A program made the translations under genes and the position numbers. The notes under the pieces were generated by a model that saw only the letters and a list, made by a program, of their open reading frames with translations, was not told the DNA's origin and did no database searches. From Hyperoodon ampullatus (lineage: Eukaryota; Chordata; Mammalia; Artiodactyla; Ziphiidae), in contig CATKHW010000059.1 in assembly GCA_949752795.1 (NCBI GenBank), positions 62,001 to 126,000 of the forward strand: a stretch of 64,000 nt of DNA, in the 5' to 3' direction. Within the stretch, counting starts at the first letter, position 1. Every line of letters begins with the position of its first letter. Positions 36,516 through 48,678 of this stretch are shown piece after piece.

Positions 36516-38254
36516 AGGTACGTTGGAATCGCCATTAAAGCACAGGAAGAGGGGCACAACTTCGACAATGATGCACTTGGCCAAAAAGGGCGTATGCGTT
36601 TTCTCCTGAATATATTCAGGAGAAAACGCATACGCCCTTTTTGGCCAAGCAAGCAAGCGGGCAATGCAAATCTGCACTACAAAGAAGTATCACTTCCCAC
36701 CGGTCAAAAGGGACATCCACAAAATGTGTAAAAACCAGTAAGGCAAGACAGGCCCTGGAGAACAGGGAGCCTTGTTATGCTGATGGGCGGGATGTAAATT
36801 GCCAAATGCCTCTCTGGAGGAGTACATTGTGTTCCCTAAAACAAGTAAGGAACAGAGCTACAGAGCCAAGGGCACTTCCAGTCTAGGGAATATACTTTGG
36901 GAAAACTGAAAATCAATAAGACAGAGCCACCCCAAAATTTAGGGCTGCACTGCTTACAAGGACCTCAACTTGGGTACACCTTAAATATCCCAGGAATTAT
37001 AAAAATGGTTCAAAAAATTGTGGTACTTACGTACGATGGAATATCCCTCAGCCATGAAATCAATGTCATAAGACCCATAGCAGCAAAATGGGTGGATTGA
37101 GGTACGATGATTCTAAGTGAAATAAGTCACACAGAAAAAGAAACTTATCATAAGATATCACTTATGAAGATCCTGTAAACATGGCTACACTTGAACTGAG
37201 TTAGGAAGGAGAACAGTGTCTCACATTTAGAAAACACACTTATGCCTGCTTAAGGGGGAAGGAGAGGTGGGGTGATGCATAAAACCAGAGTTTGATATAA
37301 GCACAGGTACCGTTCCAAAAACCAACTATGGAATAGACAAGACCTACACCTTCCTCAGTGAAATGGACTCAAAACACCATATTTCCCGCAGAGGAATATA
37401 TCTGACTAGTAAGAATCTTAAAACCTATGTATTGATATGTCTCCGTAAGGCAATCAAGTGTGTCTAGACTGGCATAAACATGGCAGCGAGAATCAGCTCA
37501 AACCCACTATAAAAAGGAATTTCAAAAACAAAACAAAAAAACTGGGAAATTCTTTAGAATTCCTTCAGGGTCTCTGATGAAGGCTGGAATGACCCTATCT
37601 ACAACGACAGCTGGATATGGCATAAGGCTGGACACTTGGGACTGAGGGGATTGGTGAGATTGGGTGAGCAAATGCAGAGCCTTTAAAGCAATAATGCATG
37701 GCACCCATTCCATGGGTCCCAACTCTCCAGGTTGAAGGGAATATTACTACAGTTATAACATGTACGGGAAACCTAGAGAACGGACACACTGTGAATACGA
37801 AAGGTTTCTAAAACTCAACGAATAGTCCCTCTCCTGGTGCTCCGGTTTGACTTTCCATCTGCTTTACTATCAACCTCCCAACTTGGAGAGACAGCCCCTT
37901 TAACCTCCTGGTTCACACAGGTTTCCAATTTGGCAGAGGATGAAAGGGAAGAGGGAGAACCAATGAGAGAGTAGCTGTTAGGCATTTGGACGGGCACATA
38001 TCACTGTAATTTCCCGGCAGGAAGAAGAATTAACCAAAGTCTCAGCCTCCCACCGGGAACCAGCATAGGTCCTGAACCAAAATTTTGGACTTGCGGTCAG
38101 CTCACCAAAAACGAGTTGAAAAATGGAGCTCAGGGGCACAGCAATTCACAAACTGGCCGAGTAATAAAGGACAACTATCGTCCAAAAATCTGTTGAGGGA
38201 AGGCAACGAGGCGGAATTGAAAGCGAGGCAGAATAGCAGGAAACAGATTTCAAG
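36516..38254 (+). repeat. Satellite copy 22 (1,739 bp), mosaic with premature stop
   Basis: Follows copy 10 in its 5' part (GGAATTATAAAAATGG, GGAAGGAGAAC, AACACACTTATGCC), except for a short patch around 37,070-37,100 that has the copy 7/8 state (ACCCATAGCAGC) and a TGA stop at 37,098-37,100. From about 37,360 it follows the copy 27 type (GGATATGGCATAAGG, CAGAGCCTTTAAAGC). The palindrome is perfect (36576-36649). Confidence 0.97.
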
Positions 38255-39993
38255 AGGTACTTTGGAATCCCCTTTAAAGCACAGGAAGAGAGGCACAACT
38301 TCGACAATGATGCACTTGGCCAAAAAGGGCGTATGCGTTTTCTCCTGAATATATTCAGGAGAAAACGCATACACCCTTTTTGGCCAAGCAAGCAAGCGGG
38401 CAATGCAAATCTGCACTACAAAGAAGTATCACTTCCCACCGGTCAAAAGGGACATCCAAAAAATGTGTAAAAACCAGAAAGGCAAGACAGGCCATGGAGA
38501 ACAGGGAGCCTTGTTATGTTGATGGGCGGGATGTAAATTGCCAACTGCCTCTCTGGAGGAGTACATTGTGTTCCCTAAAACAAGTAAAGAACAGTGGTAC
38601 AGAGCCAAGGGCACTTCCAGTCTAGGGAATAAACCTTGGGAAAACTGAAAATCAATAAGACAGAGCCACCCCAATATTTAGGGCTGCACTGCTTACAAGG
38701 ACCTCAACTTGGGTACACCTTAAATATCCCAGGAAATATAAAAATGGTTCAAAAAATTGTGGTACTTACGTACGATGGAATATCGCTCAGCCATGAAATC
38801 AATGTCATAAGACCAGTAGCAGCAAAATGGGTGGATTCAGGTACGATGATTCTAAGTGAAATAAGTCACAGAGAAAAAGAACCTTATCATAAGGTATCAC
38901 TTATGAACATCCTGTAAACATGGCTACAATTGAACTGAGTTAGGAAAGAGAACAGTGTCTCACATTTAGAAAACACTCTTATGCCTGCTTAAGGGGGAAG
39001 GAGAGGTGGGGTGATGCATAAAACCAGAGTTTGATATAAGCACAGGTACCATTCCAAAAACCAACTATGGAATAGACAAGACCTACACCTTCCTCAGTGA
39101 AAGGGACTCAAAACCCCATATTTCCCACAGAGGAATATATCTGACTAGTAAGAATCTTAAAACCTATGTATTGATATGTCTCCGTAAGGGAATCAAGTGT
39201 GTCTAGACTGGCATAAACATGGGAGCGAGAATCAGCTCAAACCCACTATAAAAAGGAATTTCAAAAACAAAACAAAAAAACTTGGAAATTCTTTACAATT
39301 CCTTCAGGGTCTCTGATGAAACCTGGAATGACCCTATCTACAACGACAGCTGGATGTGGCATAAGGCTGGACACTTGGGACTGAGAGGATTGGTGAGATT
39401 GGGTGAGCAAATGCAGACCCTTTAAAGCAATAATGCATGGCACCCATTCCATGGGTCCCAACTCTCCAGGTTGAAGGGAATATTACTACAGTTATAACAT
39501 GTACGGGAAACCTAGAGAACGGACACACTGTGAATACGAAAGGTTTCTAAAACTCAACGAATAGTCCCTCTCCTGGTGCTCCGGTTTGACTTTCAATCTG
39601 CTTTACTATCAACCTCCCAACTTGGAGAGAAAGCCCCTTTAACCACCTGGTTCGCACAGGTTGCCAATTTGGCAGAGGATGAAAGGGAAGAGGGAGAACC
39701 AATGAGAGAGTAGCTGTTAGGCATTTGGACGGGCACATATCACTGTAATTTCCCGGCAGGAAGAAGAATTAACCAAAGTCTCAGCCCCCCACCGGGAACC
39801 AGCATAGGTCCTGAACCAAAATTTTGGACTTGCGGTCAGCTCACCAAAAACGAGTTGAAAAAAGGACCTCAGGAGTACAGCAATTCACAAACTGGCCGAG
39901 TAATAAAGGACAACTATCGTCCAAAAATCTGTTGAGGGAAGGCAACGAGGTGGACTTGAAAGCGAGGCAGAATAGCAGGAAACAGATTTCAAG
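38255..39993 (+). repeat. Satellite copy 23 (1,739 bp)
   Basis: Repeats the copy 6/18 type 5 units after copy 18 (offset 8,694 bp): GGTACTTTGG, GAACCTTATCATAAGG. The palindrome (38315-38388) keeps CATACACCC as in copy 6. The relic frame is open (38636-38917) with an ATGAACATCCTG ending. Confidence 0.97.
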
Positions 39994-40440
39994 AGGTACG
40001 TTGGAATCGCCTTTAAAGCACAGGAAGAGGGGCACAACTTCGACAATGCTGCACTTGGCCAAAAAGGGCGTATGCGTTTTCTCCTGAATATATTCAGGAG
40101 AAAACGCATACGCCCTTTTTGGCCAAGCAAACAAGCGGGCAATGCAAATCTGCACTACAAAGAAGTATCACTTCCTACCGGTCAAAAGCTACATCCACAA
40201 AATGTGTAAAAACCAGAAAGGCAAGACAGGCCCTGGAGAAAAGGGAGCCTTATTATGCTGATGGGCGGGATGTAAATTGCCAACTGCCTCTCTGGAGGAG
40301 TACATTGTGTTCCCTAAAACAAGTAAAGAATAGAGCTACAGAGCCAAGGGCACTTCCAGTCTAGGGAATATACTTTGGGAAAACTGAAAATCAATAAGAC
40401 AGAGCCACCCCAAAATTTAGGGCTGCACTGCTTACAAGGA
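38255..40440 (+). repeat. Third duplicated segment (copies 23 to early 24, from copies 18-19)
   Basis: Matches 29,561-31,746 at an 8,694-bp offset (5 units). It starts with the rare GGTACTTTGG and ends in copy 24, where GGGTTCACC marks a change to the copy 9/11 type. Confidence 0.8.
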
Positions 40441-41730
40441 CCTCAACTTGGGTTCACCTTAAATATCCCAGGAAATATAAAAATGGTTCAAAAATTGTGG
40501 TACTTACATACGACGGAATATCCCTCAGCCATGAAATCAATGTCATAAGACCAGTAGCAGCAAAATGGGTGGATTCAGGTACGATGATTCTATGTGAAAT
40601 AAGTCACACAGAAAAAGAAACTTATCATAAGATATCACTTATGAAGATCCTGTAAACATGGCTACACTTGAACTGAGTTAGGAAAGAGAACAGTGTCTCA
40701 CATTTAGAAAACACTCTTATGCCTGCTTAAGGGGGAAGGAGAGGTGGGGTGATGCATAAAACCAGAGTTTGATATAAGCAGAGGTACCGTTCCAAAAACC
40801 AACTATGGAATAGACAAGACCTACACCTTCCTCAGTGAAAGGGACACAAAACACCATATTTCCCGCAGAGGAATATATCTGACTAGTAAGAATCTTAAAA
40901 CCTATGTATTGATATGTCTCCGTAAGGGAATCAAGTGTGTCTAGACTGGCATAAACATGGCAGCGAGAATCAGCTCAAACCCACTATAAAAAGGAATTTC
41001 AAAACCAAAACAAAAAAACTGGGAAATTCTTTACAATTCCTTCAGGGTCAAGGATGAAACCTGGAATGTCACTATCTACAACGACAGCTGGATGTGGCAT
41101 AAGGCTGGAAACTTGGGACTGAGAGGTTTGGTGAGATTGGGTGAGCAAATGCAGACCCTTTAAAGCAATAATGCATGGCATCCATTCCATGGGTCCCAAC
41201 TCTCCAGGTTGAAGGGAATATTACTACAGTTATAACATGTACGGGAAACCTAGAGAACGGACACACTGTGAATACGAAAGGTTTCTAAAACTCAACGAAT
41301 AGTCCCTCTCCTGGTGCTCCGGTTTGACTTTCCATCTGCTTTACTATCAACCTCCCAACTTGGAGAGACAGCCCCTTTACCTCCTGGTTCGCACAGGTTG
41401 CCAATTTGGCAGAGGATGAAAGGGAAGAGGGAGAACCAATGAGAGAGTAGATGTTAGGCATTTGGACGGGCACATATCACTGTAATTTCCCGGCAGGAAG
41501 AATAATTAACCAAAGTCTCATCCCCCCACCGGGAACCAGCATAGGTCCTGAACCAAAATTTTGGACTTGCGGTCAGCTCACCAAAAACGAGTTGAAAAAA
41601 GGAGCTCAGGAGTACAGCAATTCACAAACTGGCTGAGTAATAAAGGACAACTATCGTCCAAAAATCTGTTGAGGGAAGGCAACGAGGTGGACTTGAAAGC
41701 GAGGCAGAATAGCAGGAAACAGATTTCAAG
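39994..41730 (+). repeat. Satellite copy 24 (1,737 bp), hybrid, relic frame broken
   Basis: The first 440 bp follow copy 19 (AATGCTGCACTTGG, GAGAAAAGGGAGCC); then it changes to the copy 9/11 type (GGGTTCACC, CTATGTGAAATAAG, AAGGATGAAACC). One A is missing in TTCAAAAATTGTGG, shifting the ORF2-tail frame. The palindrome is perfect (40054-40127). Confidence 0.97.
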
Positions 41731-43469
41731 AGGTACGTTGGAATCGCCTTTAAAGCACAGGAAGAGGGGCACAACTTCGACAATGCTGCACTTGGCCAAA
41801 AAGGGCGTATGCGTTTTCTCCTGAATATATTCAGGAGAAAACACATACGCCCTTTTTGGCCAAGCAAGCAAGCGGGCAATGCAAATCTGCACTACAAAGA
41901 AGTATCACTTCCTACCGGTCAAAAGGGACATCCACAAAATGTGTAAAAACCAGAAAGGCAAGACAGGCCCTGGAGAAATGGGAGCCTTATTATGCTGATG
42001 GGCGGGATGTAAATTGCCAACTGCCTCTCTGGAGGAGTACATTGTGTTCCCTAAAACAAGTAAAGAACAGAGCTACAGAGCCAAGGGCACTTCCAGTCTA
42101 GGGAATATACTTTGGGAAAACTGAAAATCAATAAGACAGAGCCACCCCAAAATTTAGGGCTGCACTGCTTACAAGGACCTCAACTTGGGTACACCTTAAA
42201 TATCCCAGGAAATATAAAAATGGTTCAAAAAATTGTGGTACTTACGTACGATGGAATATCCCTCAGCCATGAAATCAATGTCATAAGACCAGTAGCAGCA
42301 AAATGGGTGGATTCAGGTACGATGATTCTAAGTGAAATAAGTCACACAGAAAAAGAAACTTATCATAAGATATCACTTATGAAGATCCTGTAAACATGGC
42401 TACACTTGAACTGAGTTAAGAAAGAGAACAGAGTCTCACATTTAGAAAACACTCTTATGCCTGCTTAAGGGGGAAGGAGAGGTAGGGTGATGCATAAAAC
42501 CAGAGTTTGATATAAGCACAGGTACCGTTCCAAAAACCAACTATGGAATAGACAAGACCTACACCTTCCTCAGTGAAAGGGACTGAAAACACCATATTTC
42601 CCGCAGAGGAATATATCTGACTAGTAAGAATCTTAAAACCTATGTATTGATATGTCTCCGTAAGGGAATCAAGTGTGTCTAGACTGGCATAAACATGGCA
42701 GCGAGAATCAGCTCAAACCCACTATAAAAAGGAATTTCAAAAACAAAACAAAAAAACTGGGAAATTCTTTACAATTCCTTCAGGGTCTCTGATGAAACCT
42801 GGAATGACCCTATCTACAACGACAGCTGGATGTGGCATAAGGCTGGACACTTGGGACTGAGAGGATTGGTGAGATTGGGTGAGCAAATACAGACCCTTTA
42901 AAGCAATAATGCATGGCACCCATTCCATGGGTCCCAACTCTCCAGGTTGAAGGGAATACTACTACAGTTATAACATGTACGGGAAACCTAGAGAACGGAC
43001 CCACTGTGAATACGAAAGGTTTCTAAAACTCAACGAATAGTCCCTCTCCTGGTGCTCCGGTTTGACTTTCCATCTGCTTTACTATCAACCTCCCAACTTG
43101 GAGAGACAGCCCCTTCAACCTCCTGGTTCGCACAGGTTGCCAATTTGGCAGAGGATGAAAGGGAAGAGGGAGAACCAATGAGAGAGTAGCTGTTAGGCAT
43201 TTGGAAGGGCACATATCACTGTAATTTCCCGGCAGGAAGAAGAATTAACCAAAGTCTCAGCCCCCCACCGGGAACCAGTATAGGTCCTGAACCAAAATTT
43301 TGGACTTGCGGTCAGCTCACCAAAAACGAGTTGAAAAATGGAGCTCAGGGGCACAGCAATTCACAAACCGGCCGAGTAATAAAGGACAACTATCGTCAAA
43401 AAATCTGTTGAGGGAAGGCAACGAGGCGGACTTGAAAGCGAGGCAGAATAGCAGGAAACAGATTTCAAG
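41731..43469 (+). repeat. Satellite copy 25 (1,739 bp)
   Basis: Begins like copies 7/19 (AATGCTGCACTTGG, GCCTTATTATGC) but has the regular GTAGCAGCAAAATGG tail and GTCTCTGATGAAACC. Its end (GAACGGACCCACTG, TTGGAAGGGC) returns to the copy 7/10 state. The palindrome (41791-41864) has one mismatch, AACACATACG. The relic frame is open (42112-42393). Confidence 0.97.
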
Positions 43470-45207
43470 AGGTACGTTGGAATCGCCTTTAAAGCACTGG
43501 AAGAGGGGCACAACTTCGACAATGATGCACTTGGCCAAAAAGGGCGTATGCGTTTTCTCCTGAATATATTCAGGAGAAAACGCATACGCCCTTTTTGGGC
43601 AAGCAAGCAAGCGGGCAATGCAAATCTGCACTACAAAGAAGTATTACTTCCCACCGGTCAAAAGGGACATCCACAAAATGTGTAAAAACCAGAAAGGCAA
43701 GACAGGCCCTGGAGAACAGGGAGCCTTGTTATGCTGATGGGCGGGATGTAAATTGCCAACTGCCTCTCTGGAGGAGTACATTGTGTTCCCTAAATCAAGT
43801 AAAGAACAGAGCTACAGAGCCAAGGCCACTTCCAGTCTAGGGAATATACCTTGGGAAAACTGAAAATCAATAAGACAGAGCCACCCCAAAATTTAGGGCT
43901 GCACTGCTTACAAGGACCTCAACTTGGGTTCACCTTAAATATCCCAGGAAATATAAAAATGGTTCAAAAAATTGTGGTACTTACGTACGACGGAATATCC
44001 CTCAGCCATGAAATCAATGTCATAAGACCAGTAGCAGCAAAATGGGTGGATTCAGGTACGATGATTCTATGTGAAATAAGTCACACAGAAAAAGAAACTT
44101 ATCATAAGATATCACTTATGAAGATCCTGTAAACATGGCTACACTTGAACTGAGTTAGGAAAGAGAACAGTGTCTCACATTTAGAAAACACTCTTATGCC
44201 TGCTTAAGGGGGAAGGAGAGGTGGGGTGATGCATAAAACCAGAGTTTGATATAAGCTGAGGTACCGTTCCAAAAACCAACTATGGAATAGACAAGACCTA
44301 CACCTTCCTCAGTGAAAGGGACACAAAACACCATATTTCCCGCAGAGGAATATATCTGACTAGTAAGAATCTTAAAACCTATGTATTGATATGTCTCCGT
44401 AAGGGAATCAAGTGTGTCTAGACTGGCATAAACATGGCAGCGAGAATCAGCTCAAACCCACTATAAAAAGGAATTTCAAAACCAAAACAAAAAAACTGGG
44501 AAATTCTTTACAATTCCTTCAGGGTCAAGGATGAAACCTGGAATGTCACTATCTACAACGACAGCTGGATGTGGCATAAGGCTGGAAACTTGGGACTGAG
44601 GGGATTGGTGAGATTGGGTGAGCAAATGCAGACCCTTTAAAGCAATAATGCATGGCACCCATTCCATCGGTCCCAACTCTCCAGGTTGAAGGGAATATTA
44701 CTACAGTTATAACATGTACGGGAAACCTAGAGAACGGACACACTGTGAATACGAAAGGTTTCTAAAACTCAACGAATAGTCCCTCTCCTGGTGCTCCGGT
44801 TTGAATTTCCATCTGCTTTACTATCAACCTCCCAACTTGGAGAGACAGCCCCTTTACCTCCTGGTTCGCACAGGTTGCCAACTTGGCAGAGGATGAAAGG
44901 GAAGAGGGAGAACCAATGAGAGAGTAGATGTTAGGCATTTGGACGGGCACATATCACTGTAATTTCCTAGCAGGAAGAATAATTAACCAAAGTCTCATCC
45001 CCCCACCGGGAACTAGCATAGGTCCTGAACCAAAATTTTGGACTTGCGGTCAGCTCACCAAAAACGAGTTGAAAAAAGGAGCTCAGGAGTACAGCAATTC
45101 ACAAACTGGCCGAGTAATAAAGGACAACTATCGTCCAAAAATCTGTTGAGGGAAGGCAACGAGGTGGACTTGAAAACGAGGCAGAATAGCAGGAAACAGC
45201 TTTCAAG
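43470..45207 (+). repeat. Satellite copy 26 (1,738 bp)
   Basis: Partner of copy 11 at 26,079 bp, including the TTTTTGGGCAAG palindrome mismatch and the TTTCCTAGCAGGAAGAATAATT ending. Private ATAAGCTGAGG and TTCCATCGG changes. The relic frame is open (43851-44132). Confidence 0.97.
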
Positions 45208-46938
45208 AGGTACGTTGGAATCGCCTTTAAAGCACAGGAAGAGGGGCACAACTTCGACAATGCTGCACTTGGCCAAAAAGGGCGTATTCGTTTTCTCCTG
45301 AATATATTCAGGAGAAAACGCATACGCCCTTTTTGGCCAAGCAAGCAAGCGGGCAATGCAAATCTGCACTACAAAGAAGTATCACTTCCTACCGGTCAAA
45401 AGGGACATCCACAAAATGTGTAAAAACCAGAAAGGCAAGACAGGCCCTGGAGAAAAGGGAGCCTTATTATGCTGATGGGCGGGATGTAAATTGCCAACTG
45501 CCTCTCTGGAAGAGTGCATTCTGTTCCCTAAAACAAGTAAAGAACAGAGCCAAGGGCACTTCCAGTCTAGGGAATATACCTTGGGAAAACTGAAAATCAA
45601 TAAGACAGAGCCACTCCAAAATTTAGGGCTGCACTGCTTACAAGGACCTCAACTTGGGTACACCTTAAATATCCCAGGAATTATAAAAATGGTTCAAAAA
45701 ATTGTGGTACTTTCGTACGATGGAATATCCCTCAGCCATGAAATCAATGTCATAAGACCCGTAGCAGTAAAATGGATGGATTCAGGTACGATGATTGTAA
45801 GTGAAATAAGTCACACAGAAAAAGAAACTTATCATAAGATATCACTTATGAAGATCCTGTAAACATGGCTACACTTGAACTGAGTTAGGAAGGAGAACAG
45901 TGTCTCACATTTAGAAAACACTCTTATGCCTGCTTAAGGGGGAAGGAGAGGTGGGGTGATGCATAAAACCAGAGTTTGATATAAGCACAGGTACCGTTCC
46001 AAAAACCAACTATGGAATAGACAAGACCTACACCTTCCTCAGTGAAAGGGACTCAAAACACCATATTTCCCGCAGAGGAATATATCTGACTAGTAAGAAT
46101 CTTAAAACCTATGTATTGATATGTCTCCGTAAGGGAATCAAGTGTGTCTAGACCGGCATAAACATGGCAGCGAGAATCAGCTCAAACCCACTATAAAAAG
46201 GAATTTCAAAAACAAAACAAAAAAACTGGGAAATTCTTTACAATTCCTACAGGGTCTCTGATGAAAACTGGAATGACCATATCTACAACGACAGCTGGAT
46301 ATGGCATAAGGCTGGACACTTGGGACTGAGGGGATTGGTGAGATTGGGTGAGCAAATGCAGAGCCTTTAAAGCAATAATGCATGGCACCCATTCCATGGG
46401 TCCCAACTCTCCAGGTTGAAGGGAATATTACTACAGTTATAACATGTACGGGAAACCTAGAGAACGGACACACTGTGAATACGAAAGTTTTCTAAAACTC
46501 AACGAATAGTCCCTCTCCTGGTGCTCCGGTTTGACTCTCCATCTGCTTTACTATGAACCTCCCAACTTGGAGAGACTGCCCCTTTAACCTCCTGGTTCCC
46601 ACAGGTTGCCAATTTGGCAGAGGATGAAAGGGAAGAGGGAGAACCAATGAGAGAGTAGCTGTTAGGCATTTGGACGGGCACATATCACTCTAACTTCCCG
46701 GCAGGAAGAAGAATTAAGCAAAGTCTCAGCCCCCCACCGGGAACCAGCATAGGTCCTGAACCAAAATTCTGGACTTGCGGTCAGCTCACCAAAAACGAGT
46801 TGAAAAATGGAGCTCAGGGGCACAGCATTTCACAACCTGGCCGAGTAATAAAGGACAACTATCCTCCAAATATCTGTTGAGGGAAGGTAACGAGGCAGAC
46901 TTGAAAGCGAGGCAGAATAGCAGGAAAAAGATTTCAAG
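45208..46938 (+). repeat. Satellite copy 27 (1,731 bp), shortest copy
   Basis: Has lost 8 bp near 45,549: ACAGAGCTACAGAGCC became ACAGAGCC, a deletion between two ACAGAG direct repeats. It carries the fullest form of the GGAATTATA / GGATATGGCATAAGG type seen in pieces in copies 10 and 22. The left palindrome arm (45268-45341) has GTATTCG. The relic frame is open to the native stop at 45,862. Confidence 0.97.
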
Positions 46939-48678
46939 AGGTACGTTGGAATCGCCTTTAAAGCACAGGAAGAGGGGCACAACTTCAACAATGATGCACT
47001 AGGCCAAAAAGGGCGTATGCGTTTCCTCCTGAATATATTCAGGAGAAAACGCATACGCCCTTTTTGGCCAAGCAAGCAAGTGGGCAAAGCAAATCTGAAC
47101 TACAAAGAAGTATCACTTCCCACCGGTCAAAAGGGACATCCACAAAAATGTGTAAAAACCAGAAAGGCAAGACAGGCCCTGGAGAACAGGGAGCCTTGTT
47201 ATGCTGATGGGTGGGATGTAAATTGCCAACTGCCTCTCCGTGGGAGTACACTGTGTTCCCTAAAACAAGTAAAGAACAGAGCTACAGAGCCAAGGGCACT
47301 TCCAGTCTAGGGAATATACCTTGGGAAAACTGAAAATCAATAAGACAGAGCCACCCCAAAATTTAGGGCTGCACTGCTTACAAGGACCTCAACTTGGGTA
47401 CACCTTAAAAATCCCAGGAAATATAAAAATGGTTCAAAAAATTGTGGTACTTACATACGATGGAATATCCCTCAGCCATGAAGTCAATGTCATAAGACCA
47501 GTAGCAGCAAAATGGGTGGATTCAGGTACGATGATACTAAGTGAAATAAGTCACACAGAAAAAGAAACTTATCATAAGATATCACTTATGAAGATTCTGT
47601 AAACATGGCTACACTTGAACTGATTTAGGAAAGAGAACAGTGTCTCATATTTAGAAAACACTCTTATGCCTGCTTAAGGGGGAAGGAGAGGTGGGGTGAT
47701 GCATAAAACCAGAGTTTGATATAAGCACAGGTACCGTTCCAAAAACCAACTATGGAATAGACAAGACCTACACCTTCCTCAGTGAAAGGGACTCAAAACC
47801 CCATATTTCCTGCAGAGGAATATATCTGACTAGTAAGAATCTTAAAACCTATGTATTGATATGTCTCCATAAGGGAATCAAGTGTGTCTAGACTGGCATA
47901 AACATGGCAGCGAGAATCAGCTCAAACCCACTCTAAAAAGGAATTTCAAAAACAAAACGAAAAAAATGGGAAATTCTTTACAATTCCTTCAGGGTCTCTG
48001 ATGAAACCTGGAATGACCCTATCTACAACGACAGCTGGATGTGGCATAAGGCTGGACACTTGGGACTGAGACGATTGGTGAGATTGGATGAGCAAATGCA
48101 GACCTTTTAAAGCACAAATGCCTGGCACACATCCCATGTGTCCCAACTCTCCAGGTTGAAGGGAATATTACTACAGTTATAACATGTACGGGAAACCTAG
48201 CGAACGGACACACTGTGAATACGAAAGTTTTCTAAAACTCAACGAATAGTCCCTCTCCTGGTGCTCCGGTTTGACTTTCCATCTGCTTTACTATGAACCT
48301 CCCAACTTGGAGAGACTGCCCCTTTAACCTCCTGGTTCGCACAGGTTGCCAATTTGGCAGAGGATGAAAGGGAAGAGGGAGAACCAATGAGAGAGTAGCT
48401 GTTAGGCATTTGGACGGGCACATATCACTGTAATTTCCCGGCAGGAAGAAGAATTAACCGAAGTCTCAGCCACACACCGGGAACCAGTATAGGTCCTGAA
48501 CCAAAATTTTGGACTTGCGGTCAGCTCACCAAAAACGAGTTGAAAAATGGAGCTCAGGGGTACAGCAATTCACAAACTGGCCGAGTAATAAAGGACAACT
48601 ATCGTCCAAAAATCTGTTGAGGGAAGGCAACGAGGCGGACTTGAAAGCAAGGCAGAATAGCAGGAAACAGATTTCAAG
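46939..48678 (+). repeat. Satellite copy 28 (1,740 bp)
   Basis: Shows CACTAGGCC before the palindrome and CAAAAATGTG with an extra A, both shared with copy 32 and partly with 14 and 31. It differs in the ORF2 tail (CATGAAGTCAATG). It is the left neighbour of the block repeated from copies 12-14. The relic frame is open (47321-47602). Confidence 0.97.

Larger units (their letters stand above)
23330..37360 (+). repeat. Large duplicated block, right member (about 14 kb)
   Basis: Copies 14 (3' half) to 22, corresponding one to one to copies 2 to 10. It differs by a few substitutions per unit. The left edge lies inside copy 14 and the right edge inside copy 22, both of which are recombinant units. 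It implies a 12-unit exchange step. Confidence 0.9.
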
